Source: Chryseobacterium sp. FH2 (GTDB lineage: Bacteria > Bacteroidota > Bacteroidia > Flavobacteriales > Weeksellaceae). Taken from it: DNA of 64,000 nt. Position 1 is the first letter of the stretch; every line of letters begins with the position of its first letter. The stretch covers positions 1 through 64,000 of the forward strand of contig NZ_LFNE01000010.1 in the NCBI RefSeq assembly GCF_001045455.1, given 5' to 3'. The position numbers were made by a program, and so were the translations under genes. The notes beneath the pieces were generated by a model. That model saw nothing but the letters and a program-made list of their open reading frames with translations, did not search any database and was not told the DNA's origin. Below are positions 17,660 through 24,822 of this stretch, in pieces.

Positions 17660-17774
17660 AACAGAAGTTTTAGTCTTTGCACAATACAATGAGAATAATC
17701 GATGTATAAAATGAGTAATGCAAATAAAAAATCTCACACCAATTGGCAGGAGGTTTATTATAACAGTGTATTAT
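17660..17774. repeat. Duplicated operon flank, copy B
   Basis: Degenerate copy of 8276-8391, including the cut-off 5' end of the 8056 ORF and a decayed terminator (17733-17752, mismatched arms CTCACACCAA/TTGGCAGGAG). In copy A an immunity-like gene and RHS operon follow; here only non-coding DNA follows. Confidence 0.85.
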
Positions 17775-17929
17775 TGTTTCATCAAGAAGTTTGATCTGAA
17801 TAACTTGAACTGTGTTCTTCTGCTTATCAGTTAAATAAAAACTAAAACATCTTATTAAAACAAATTAAATTCTATTACTTCTTATAACCGATTAAAATTA
17901 GGCAATTAAATTTTCTATCTAAATTAATT

Positions 17930-18002
17930 TTAGAGCTCCGCAGGACGAAGCAACAACTTTGTTAGGACGACAGGACTTTCAAAGTTGCGAATGAGCTCCT
18001 AA
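17930..18002. repeat. Palindromic GAGCTCC repeat element
   Basis: Outer arms TTAGAGCTC/GAGCTCCTAA and inner arms CAACTTTG/CAAAGTTG (17954-17961, 17980-17987) form a two-tier imperfect hairpin of about 73 bp, with internal GCAGGACGA and TTAGGACGACAGGAC. It resembles short dispersed palindromes starting GAGCTCC seen in flavobacterial genomes. No coding capacity. Confidence 0.6.
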
Positions 18003-18370
18003 CTTCTCCACGCAGTTGTAAAATCGCACGTATTTTAATAAGCAATAAATCCATTCTCAAAACAAAATTTTAAGAACACTACTTTTTACAAAGCAGGCTT
18101 GATTTTCATTAATGGTTTAAATATGCAAAACGAAGCCATCTACATATTTCAGATTTTTTTTAAGGTTTCCTGCTAAAAGATGTACTTCTTAAAATTAGTA
18201 CGTACTAAAGTAACTACCAACAGAAAAATTTGTCATTCCAATTATTAATATCTCCATCAATAAAAGGCTTCTATTTTAGACTTTCATTGACAATCGAAGT
18301 CAAATAGTTCCTTGCACTACCATTGTACAGGCAAACATCATTTTCAGATTTACTTTTCTGAAAATGAAAT

Positions 18371-18523
18371 ATGCTACATAAAGAAACTGTCAGCACGGAA
18401 ATGTGGGAACTTCTACAAAAACTGATGAAAGATGATTTCATCTGTATTGAATGTATAAAGAATATACTCAATATTTTCGATAGTAAAAAATACTTAAATC
18501 TTCCTGTTATATTTGATTATTAA
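18371..18523 (+). pseudogene. N-terminal fragment resembling AbiEii-type nucleotidyltransferase toxin
   Basis: A 50-codon ORF starts MLHKETVSTEMWELLQKLMK, close to the typical beginning of AbiEii/AbiGii-type nucleotidyltransferase toxins (LHxETVSPELLELLKKLM). The expected next element, the GGT-S...DxD nucleotidyltransferase motif, is absent; the ORF continues with an unrelated sequence and stops. No AbiEi-like antitoxin is present. If the match is right, this is a remnant of a type IV toxin-antitoxin or abortive-infection gene. Antisense ORF 18271-18471 is considered a shadow. Confidence 0.4.
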
Positions 18524-18979
18524 AATCCTTTAGAAGTATAATTTCATAATCGCTTAACCCCCTGAGTTTCAAAATTTGCTTATCTAATCTATAGATATTT
18601 GGAACAATTTGCATAATTATAGTTTTTATTAAAATTATAAAAATTCCTCCATTTTTGAACCTTTTTCAGGGTAAAAACCAACTTGTTAGTTTATAATAAT
18701 TCAAAAAGATCAGATTAATAAATAGTGTGTCGATTGAATACATACATTGCAAATTTATAATGTCAAAGTTCATCTAGAAAAAGATGCGAATACTTTGGGA
18801 AGTCGAAAAAAAAGATCTTAAGTAGTTGTTTGTAAACTATCTTACATTACAACAAAATTAGATAATTTGTCTTGGATTAGTATAATGAGATTGCTTAAAG
18901 CAGTCGACTTATATTTCAATTATAAATTCTGACATTTTATTAAATCCTCGATAAAATGTTTCGATATTTGTTCACTATT

Positions 18980-19013
18980 GTCTACAAACCATCCTTTCCA
19001 AGGATGGTTTTTT
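18980..19013 (+). terminator. Orphan tRNA-Gln 3' end plus terminator
   Basis: GTCTACAAACCAT-C-CTTTCC followed by an AAGGATGGTTTTTT arm corresponds to the last bases of tRNA-Gln copy 2 and its terminator (19208-19245). No tRNA body lies upstream. It is either a leftover from deletion of a third tRNA-Gln unit or an attachment-site-like duplication. Confidence 0.7.
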
Positions 19014-19098
19014 GCTATTCAATTTTTATTAAAAATAACTTCAAAATAGATTTAAGAAAACTTTGAATTCAAAATTTTATACTTTTTAAACAAGGTAT

Positions 19099-19128
19099 TT
19101 GCAAATAATAAAAAAAGCTGTAAATTCG
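19099..19128 (+). promoter_or_regulatory. Promoter of tRNA-Gln copy 2
   Basis: TTG (19099-19101), 19-base spacer, TAAATTCG (19121-19128). Shares GCAAATAAT-AAAAAAGCTGTAAATT with the copy 1 promoter, so promoter and tRNA were duplicated together. Confidence 0.65.
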
Positions 19129-19143
19129 TACTACTAAAAATAA

Positions 19144-19214
19144 AGACCTATAGTGTAACGGTAGCACTCCGGTTTTTGGTACCGTCAGTCGGGGTTCGAA
19201 TCCCTGTGGGTCTA
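19144..19214 (+). tRNA. tRNA-Gln (anticodon TTG), copy 2
   Basis: Same cloverleaf as copy 1: acceptor AGACCTA/TGGGTCT, anticodon TTG in the loop TTTTGGT, T-arm CGGGG-TTCGAAT-CCCTG. Differs from copy 1 by GTAGCAC versus GTAACAC in the D-arm and CAGT versus CATT in the variable loop. Confidence 0.95.
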
Positions 19215-19215
19215 C

Positions 19216-19251
19216 AAACCATTCTTTCCTGAGAATGGTTTTTTTCTTTTT
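19216..19251 (+). terminator. Terminator after tRNA-Gln copy 2
   Basis: Hairpin AACCATTCT/AGAATGGTT (one bulged base) followed by a T-run. The same hairpin type occurs at 18987-19013. Confidence 0.85.
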
Positions 19252-19303
19252 ACTCTTAAAGACTTACCTAAAAGAGGAAAGATTAATCTTCCCTCTTTTT
19301 ATT

Positions 19304-20728
19304 TTAATTCGATTTCGGTTTATACAATTTAAACATCAAAAATAAAAATGCCAGCCATATCGGAATCAGGATAACCTGGATTTCCATTCCTGTAATACTC
19401 ATCAACACCAAAATAGCAATTAAAAATACAATACAGATATAATTTGATATCGGATAAAACAGAGAAGGAAATTTTGTTTTCTCTTCTATATTATTTTTTT
19501 CTTTTCTAAATTTCAAATGCGTATAACATATCATTAACCAATTGATAATTAAAGTAGAAACCACCAAAGCCATTAAATACTCAAATGCCTTTTCCGGAAC
19601 CAATTTATTAATAATAATACAGATTCCCGCAAAGCAAGACGAAATAAGAATAGCATTGATCGGGACGCTGTTTTTATTCAGTTTCATTAAAAATTTCGGA
19701 GCATTTCCTTGTTGAGCCAATCCAAAAAGCATCCTGCTGTTACTGTAAACACTACTGTTATAAACCGACAAAGCCGCCGTTAAAACAATCAGATTAAGGA
19801 CATTAGCAATTAAAACATTGAAGTGTATTGTCTTTCCAAAAATATTAAACTCAAATCCATTTAAATTTTGAAAAACCATTACAAACGGGCTCGTTCCTTC
19901 TGTAATCTCTCTCCACGGGCTCAATGAAAATAAAATAACCAAGGCCCCAACATAGAAAATCAAAATTCTATAAATCACCTGATTTGTAGCTTTAGGGATA
20001 GTCTTTTCTGGATTTTTAGCTTCCGCAGCAGTAATCCCTATTAGTTCCAATCCGCCAAAAGAGAACATAATCATCGCCATTGCTGAAAAAAGACCTGAAT
20101 ATCCATTTTCACTTTTATTAAAAAATCCTTTCGGGAAAAACCCACCATCATTCCACAAATTTGAAATATTCGCTTTACCTCCTCCTGTACCGCTTAATAA
20201 TAAATAAACACCGAAGATAATCATCCCAATTATTGCCGCTACTTTTATGATGGAAAACCAAAATTCGGTTTCTCCATATACTTTTACAGAAGCAAGATTT
20301 AACGCATTAATAACTACAAAAAAGAATAAGCTCGAAACCCAGAGCGGTATTTCAGGCCACCAAAAATGAATATAGTGACCAATAGCTGTAAGCTCAGCCA
20401 TACTAACGAGGATGTAGAGAATCCAGTAATTCCAACCGGAAGCAAAACCGGGAAAATTACCCCAATATTTATATGCAAAATGACTAAAACTCCCTGAAAC
20501 AGGTTCCTGAACAACCATTTCACCAAGTTGGCGCATAATAAAAAAAGCGATAACACCTGCCAAAGCATAGCCTAAAATAACTGACGGACCGGCTAAAACT
20601 GCTGCAGGACCAATTCCTAAGAAAAGCCCTGTCCCGATAGCTCCACCAAGGGCAATTAATTGAATATGCCTGTTTGTCAGTCCCCTAACCAGAGAATCAT
20701 TTTGATCTTCTTTCTTTTCGTTGCTCAT
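19304..20728 (-). CDS. Amino-acid permease (APC superfamily, AAT family)
   Basis: 474 residues, about 12 transmembrane segments. The N-terminus SLVRGLTNRHIQLIALGGAIGTGLFLGIG is the hallmark of the AroP/CycA/ProY-type amino-acid:H+ symporters, with the unwound TM1 G-GTGLF motif that holds the substrate carboxylate. PVSGSFSHFAYKYWG follows TM2-3 as in the family. Typical length. Substrate cannot be read; family members take aromatic amino acids, D-Ala/Ser/Gly or Pro. Stands alone just beyond tRNA-Gln copy 2 and marks the return to core genome. Confidence 0.9.
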   Translation of the reverse strand: MSNEKKEDQNDSLVRGLTNRHIQLIALGGAIGTGLFLGIGPAAVLAGPSVILGYALAGVIAFFIMRQLGEMVVQEPVSGSFSHFAYKYWGNFPGFASGWNYWILYILVSMAELTAIGHYIHFWWPEIPLWVSSLFFFVVINALNLASVKVYGETEFWFSIIKVAAIIGMIIFGVYLLLSGTGGGKANISNLWNDGGFFPKGFFNKSENGYSGLFSAMAMIMFSFGGLELIGITAAEAKNPEKTIPKATNQVIYRILIFYVGALVILFSLSPWREITEGTSPFVMVFQNLNGFEFNIFGKTIHFNVLIANVLNLIVLTAALSVYNSSVYSNSRMLFGLAQQGNAPKFLMKLNKNSVPINAILISSCFAGICIIINKLVPEKAFEYLMALVVSTLIINWLMICYTHLKFRKEKNNIEEKTKFPSLFYPISNYICIVFLIAILVLMSITGMEIQVILIPIWLAFLFLMFKLYKPKSN

Positions 20729-20837
20729 AGAATGAAAAATATTGTCTAAATATATAAAAACTTCTTTCTACAAGCTAATTGAAATTTGATTTAGAAATAC
20801 TGAAAGCTATAATTTAAAAAGAAAAACACTGTATATT

Positions 20838-21131
20838 TTATTTAAATTTTTCAGGAACCGAAATATTATTTTGTTTCATATATTCCAAAAGATCATTATA
20901 TCTTTCCTGATAATCATTTGACCCGCACTTATGGGATATGCTACAAATATCAGATGGTTTTATATCTAGAATAGTCGAAATCTTAGTCAAAATTTCCAGA
21001 TTGATTTTCACTTTGGAGTTTTCAATATCAGAATATGCTTTTTGTGAAATTCCCATTTCAAAAGCCATATATTCCTGTGTAAAATCTTTATTTCTTCTGA
21101 TTTTCCTAATATTTTGACCACATATTTTCAT
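20838..21131 (-). CDS. XRE-family (Cro/CI) transcriptional regulator
   Basis: 97 residues. The first 60 form a standard HTH_3 domain (NIRKIRRNKDFTQEYMAFEMGISQKAYSDIENSKVKINLEILTKIS ... read in segments); the rest is a short acidic/aromatic tail (YQERYNDLLEYMKQN). Divergent from ccoNO with a 195-bp shared regulatory region that contains a 20-bp-spaced direct repeat just upstream of this gene, suggesting autoregulation. Whether it also controls the oxidase genes is not shown. Confidence 0.85.
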   Translation of the reverse strand: MKICGQNIRKIRRNKDFTQEYMAFEMGISQKAYSDIENSKVKINLEILTKISTILDIKPSDICSISHKCGSNDYQERYNDLLEYMKQNNISVPEKFK

Positions 21132-21140
21132 TGTGTTTAT

Positions 21141-21171
21141 TTTAGAAGTTTTCGGTATAATTTAGAAGTTT
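21141..21171. promoter_or_regulatory. Direct repeat TTTAGAAGTTT x2, putative operator
   Basis: Two copies (21141-21151, 21161-21171) are spaced exactly 20 bp apart, about two helical turns, starting 10 bp upstream of the XRE gene. This placement suits autoregulation by the XRE protein binding as two dimers or a tandem. Confidence 0.5.
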
Positions 21172-21200
21172 ATCTATTAGACTTACACAAAGTTAGTAAA

Positions 21201-21208
21201 TACCTTTG
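21201..21208 (+). promoter_or_regulatory. Putative ccoNO promoter -7 box (TACCTTTG)
   Basis: Exact TAnnTTTG match about 120 bases before the ccoNO ATG. A minus-strand TAACTTTG (21188-21195) next to it could serve the XRE gene, so the two promoters would be back to back. Confidence 0.45.
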
Positions 21209-21326
21209 GCAAAACATTATTACGTTACATGATATTTATTTCAACAAGTAATTTGGAAGTAAAATTTTAATTTGAAACAGACTGATTACAATAAAGAATA
21301 TCACTTCAGTACAACACTATTGGATT

Positions 21327-23606
21327 ATGGAGACGCAAAAATTTAATTATGACAATAATATTGTCAGGGCATTCTTGTATGCTACCATTGCATTTGGGCT
21401 TGTAGGTTTTTTACTGGGACTTACAGCAGCACTGATGCTTTTTTACCCTGAACTTCCTGAATTTTTATTCGGGACTGATGATACTACTATTAAAAGTTTA
21501 GCTTCAGGAAATATTCAGGGACTGATTAATACACAAGGAGCTCTAGGCTTCGGAAGAATAAGAATGTTACATACAAGTGCCGTTATTTTTGCGTTTGTCT
21601 GTAATTCCTTTTTTTGTGGTGCATATTACAGTATGCAAAGATTATTAAAAACAAGAATGTACAGTGATACTTTATCATGGCTGCATTTCTGGACTTGGCA
21701 AATTATGATTATCAGTGTGGTGATTACCTTCCTGATGGGAATCAACACTTCTAAAGAATACGCTGAACACGAATGGCCGATTGATATTTTAATTACAATT
21801 TCATGGGTCATTTTCGGTATCAATATGTTTGGAACGATTGCCAAAAGAAGGGTGAGACACCTGTATGTTGCCATCTGGTTCTACATCGGAACGTGGATTG
21901 CAGTGGCAATGCTACATATCTTCAATAACCTTGAAGTTCCGTTATCTTTCACAAGCTGGAAATCATATTCAATATACGCAGGAGCAAAAGATGCGCTTGT
22001 TCAATGGTGGTACGGCCACAATGCAGTGGCATTTGTATTGACGACTCCTGTTTTAGGATTAATGTATTATTTCTTACCAAAAGCTGCTGACAGACCGGTT
22101 TTCTCTTACAAACTGTCTATTATTCACTTCTGGTCATTAATCTTCGTATATCTTTGGGCTGGTCCTCACCACTTACAATATACAGCCCTTCCCGCTTGGG
22201 CTCAGGCCGTAGGAACAGGTTTCTCCATCATGCTTATTGCACCATCTTGGGGAGGGATGCTGAATGGTCTTCTTACGTTAAGAGGAGCCTGGGATAAGGT
22301 AAGAGAAAATCCTATTTTGAAGTTCTTTGTTGTGGCTGTTACTTGTTATGGTATGGCAACGTTTGAAGGACCGCTTTTAGCTACAAAATCTTTAAATAAA
22401 ATCGGGCATTATACAGACTGGGTTATCGGTCACGTACATTTAGGAGCTCTTGGGTGGAATGGCTTCATGGCATTCGGAGTAGTCTATTACCTGATTCCAG
22501 TAATGTGGAGAACTGAAATCTGGTCTAAAAAATTAGCCAACTGGCATTTCTGGCTAGGTACATTAGGTATTATTTTCTATGCCGTACCAATGTATATTTC
22601 AGGATTCACTCAGGGATTAATGTGGAAACAATTTAACCCGGACGGAACATTATTATGGAAAAACTGGCTGGATACGGTAACTGCTATTATTCCGTACTTT
22701 AAAATGAGATTCGTTGGAGGTCTCCTTTACCTTTCTGGTGCTATTTTAATGGTTGTGAATGTATTCAAAACCATTAGACAAGGATCATTCCAAAAAGAAG
22801 TTCCTGCAGAAGCACCTGCTTTGGCCAATATCGGAACGGGAAGAAAAGAAGGTGAAGGTGTACACCTCTGGCTGGAAAGAACCCCGAAGTTAATGGCAAT
22901 CTTAGCATTCGTTACCGTTGCAATAGGAGGGTTAGTCGAAATTATTCCAACTTTAACTTTGAAACAGAGTGTCCCGACGATTACAGCTGTAAAACCCTAT
23001 TCTCCGTTGGAATTAGAAGGAAGAGATTTGTACATCCGTGAAGGCTGTAATGCCTGCCATTCTCAGATGATTAGACCGTTCAGAGATGAGATTGTAAGAT
23101 TCGAAGGTAAAAACGGGCAATATTCCAAAGCAGGAGAATTTATCTATGACAGACCTTTTTTGTGGGGTTCTAAAAGAACAGGACCGGATTTACACAGAGA
23201 AGGCGGAAGAAATCCGGATTCCTGGCACTTCAAACACATGTATAACCCAAGAATTACTTCTGCAGGTTCTATTATGCCACGTTTTCCTTGGTTGATTACC
23301 AATAAACTTGACAGAACGCAAATGGTGGATAAAATGAAATTAATGAAAAGCTCATTTGATGTGCCGTACTCAAAACCACAAATTGATTCCGCAAACAAAT
23401 GGGCAGACAATCAGTCGCAGGCCATTGTAAAGAGAATTTATGCCGAAGCAACTGATGTGAAAGATCAAATGGAAAAAGAAAGAGTGGCAAAAGGAGGAAA
23501 ATTTGTTCCGCTTGAGCAAAGAGAGATTGTAGCGATGATTGCCTATCTGCAAAGATTAGGAACAGACATTAAGACTACCGAAATAAAAACAGCAAGTGCA
23601 GATTAA
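21327..23606 (+). CDS. ccoNO: cbb3-type cytochrome c oxidase, fused subunits I and II
   Basis: 759 residues joining CcoN and CcoO. The N-terminal ~480 residues are the heme-copper oxidase subunit with ~12-14 TM helices and histidine ligands (HTSAVIFAF, WYGHNAVAF, WAGPHHLQY, HVHLGALGWNGF). After a linker, the CcoO part has a TM helix near residue 535 and one c-type heme site CNACH (574-578) with downstream Met (GSIMPRFPW). The complex reduces O2 to water with high affinity and pumps protons. The N-O fusion is usual in Bacteroidota. Followed 18 bases later by ccoP; no ccoQ, ccoS, ccoI or ccoG is in the window. Confidence 0.95.
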   Translation: METQKFNYDNNIVRAFLYATIAFGLVGFLLGLTAALMLFYPELPEFLFGTDDTTIKSLASGNIQGLINTQGALGFGRIRMLHTSAVIFAFVCNSFFCGAYYSMQRLLKTRMYSDTLSWLHFWTWQIMIISVVITFLMGINTSKEYAEHEWPIDILITISWVIFGINMFGTIAKRRVRHLYVAIWFYIGTWIAVAMLHIFNNLEVPLSFTSWKSYSIYAGAKDALVQWWYGHNAVAFVLTTPVLGLMYYFLPKAADRPVFSYKLSIIHFWSLIFVYLWAGPHHLQYTALPAWAQAVGTGFSIMLIAPSWGGMLNGLLTLRGAWDKVRENPILKFFVVAVTCYGMATFEGPLLATKSLNKIGHYTDWVIGHVHLGALGWNGFMAFGVVYYLIPVMWRTEIWSKKLANWHFWLGTLGIIFYAVPMYISGFTQGLMWKQFNPDGTLLWKNWLDTVTAIIPYFKMRFVGGLLYLSGAILMVVNVFKTIRQGSFQKEVPAEAPALANIGTGRKEGEGVHLWLERTPKLMAILAFVTVAIGGLVEIIPTLTLKQSVPTITAVKPYSPLELEGRDLYIREGCNACHSQMIRPFRDEIVRFEGKNGQYSKAGEFIYDRPFLWGSKRTGPDLHREGGRNPDSWHFKHMYNPRITSAGSIMPRFPWLITNKLDRTQMVDKMKLMKSSFDVPYSKPQIDSANKWADNQSQAIVKRIYAEATDVKDQMEKERVAKGGKFVPLEQREIVAMIAYLQRLGTDIKTTEIKTASAD

Positions 23607-23623
23607 TTTTAAATTGAATTAAA

Positions 23624-24511
23624 ATGAAAACCAGAACCCCAATATCAGTATATATCGCGGTAACGATAGGTTTAACTATCCTTGCGTTCGAAATGTTCAC
23701 CAATGATTCAGCCTATTTCTCGTCACCTTTCTTCTGGGGATTAATCTTAATCGCAATTATTTTACTTTTCATTATGAACTCTATCGGAGATTTGGTGGAA
23801 AACGAAAATTTCAGAAGATTATCAGCCGAAGAAAAAGCAAAATTTCTGGAAGAAAAAAACACGCCTTATTACCTGAAACTTTGGAATTCAGCATTCAAAA
23901 AACAATCTGCAACCGAGGAAAAAGATATTCTTATTGACCATGGTTTTGATGGTATTACGGAGCTTGACAATTCATTACCAAAATGGTGGATAGGTTTATT
24001 CTGGTTCGGATGCATTTTCTGCATCGTGTATTTGACAGCTTTTGCCTTCACAGATTATGCCCATCCCGATGCAGAATTAACGAAAGAAACAAAAACAATC
24101 CTTGCTTCGATCGATGAATACGAAAAAACAGCCCCTAAAATTGATTTAGAATCTGCAAAATACAGCGCAGACAATATCGCGGAAGGTCAGGAGCTTTTTA
24201 AAACCAATTGTGTAACCTGTCATGGCGATGGCGGAAAAGGCGGAATTGGCCCCAACCTTACCGACACACATTGGATAAACATTAAAGAAAAAAGTTTATT
24301 CAAAAATGTTTTCTGGATGCTTGAAAATGGCTCTCCGAATAATCCCACAATGAGACCTTTCATCAAAGAAGGCACCATTACAGGGCGTGATGCCGAGAAA
24401 ATTGCAGCATACGTTTATCATATCAATCAGGAAACCGATCCTATCACTCCTGCTAAAGGTGGTGCTTCGCCACAAGGTGAAGAAGTAAAATGGGAAAACG
24501 GAAATGATTAA
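23624..24511 (+). CDS. ccoP: cbb3-type cytochrome c oxidase subunit III (mono-heme)
   Basis: 295 residues with three hydrophobic helices: two N-terminal (YIAVTIGLTILAFEMF, FFWGLILIAIILLFIMNSIG) that may include a fused CcoQ-like segment, then WWIGLFWFGCIFCIVYLTAF, then a single periplasmic cytochrome c domain with CVTCH (196-200) and a later Met ligand (NNPTMRPF). Canonical CcoP is di-heme; only one CxxCH is present here. Electron transfer from soluble or CcoO heme to CcoN is the role. Cotranscribed with ccoNO. Confidence 0.92.
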   Translation: MKTRTPISVYIAVTIGLTILAFEMFTNDSAYFSSPFFWGLILIAIILLFIMNSIGDLVENENFRRLSAEEKAKFLEEKNTPYYLKLWNSAFKKQSATEEKDILIDHGFDGITELDNSLPKWWIGLFWFGCIFCIVYLTAFAFTDYAHPDAELTKETKTILASIDEYEKTAPKIDLESAKYSADNIAEGQELFKTNCVTCHGDGGKGGIGPNLTDTHWINIKEKSLFKNVFWMLENGSPNNPTMRPFIKEGTITGRDAEKIAAYVYHINQETDPITPAKGGASPQGEEVKWENGND

Positions 24512-24653
24512 AGAACATTTATTACCTAAAATAATACAGCATTCAGTCCCCTTTTGAAAAATCTAAACTAACATTTGAATTTTCATTTTTGCAAATCTTT
24601 TCATACATCGAAAAATGATTAAAAAGGGGGCTTTTAAAATATTCTATAAAAAT

Positions 24654-24732
24654 CCAGGCTTTGGTTGCCTTCATCAACTAATTCACTTCACTTCGACTAA
24701 ACTAAATTCCATAAAAGGCAACCAAGGCAGGA
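24654..24732. repeat. Inverted repeat with long spacer upstream of tamB
   Basis: Arms CTTTGGTTGCCTT and AAGGCAACCAAGGCAGG pair over about 16 positions with few mismatches (TTGGTTGCCTT/AAGGCAACCAA perfect, 24661-24671 and 24715-24725), separated by 43 AT-rich bases. Miniature-element-like or a hairpin; not explained by the genes. Confidence 0.65.
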
Positions 24733-24796
24733 TTTTTGTACTCAGAAACAGGTACCACAACAGAGATAATTAACATAAATTTCCCAAATGATTTAT

Positions 24797-24804
24797 TATC
24801 TTTG
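24797..24804 (+). promoter_or_regulatory. tamB promoter -7 box (TATCTTTG)
   Basis: Exact TAnnTTTG match 18 bases before the TTG start of tamB. Transcription would begin about 10 bases before the start codon, which supports the TTG at 24823. Confidence 0.6.
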
Positions 24805-24822
24805 CTTTAAACCCTGTCACAT

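Larger units (their letters stand above)
17427..19098. other. Long non-coding and decayed stretch between the RHS operon and tRNA-Gln copy 2
   Basis: About 1.7 kb without an intact gene. It holds the operon promoter, an inverted repeat (17583-17612), the second copy of the operon flank (17660-17774), a GAGCTCC palindromic repeat (17930-18002), an AbiEii-like gene fragment (18371-18523) and a tRNA 3'-end plus terminator remnant (18980-19013). A 35-codon minus-strand ORF (18507-18614, MQIVPNIYRLDKQ ...) overlaps the AbiEii-like fragment. 17775-17929, 18003-18370 and 18615-18979 show nothing I recognise. Confidence 0.7.
24512..24822. other. Intergenic region between ccoP and tamB
   Basis: 311 bases, no ORF worth calling. 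A CCCCTTTT/AAAAGGGGG pair (24549-24634) and the long-arm inverted repeat at 24654-24732 could form structures; either could terminate ccoP transcripts. The tamB promoter lies at the right end. Confidence 0.6.

Noticed and set aside
18271..18471. 66-codon minus-strand ORF
   Set aside because: It overlaps the plus-strand AbiEii-like fragment, which has the better match; no recognisable domain.
6028..19214. Interpretation of the whole tRNA-bounded region as one active integrative element
   Set aside because: The recombinase is dead, terminators differ at the two ends and the tRNA duplication includes promoters, so a tandem tRNA array interrupted by several events fits better.
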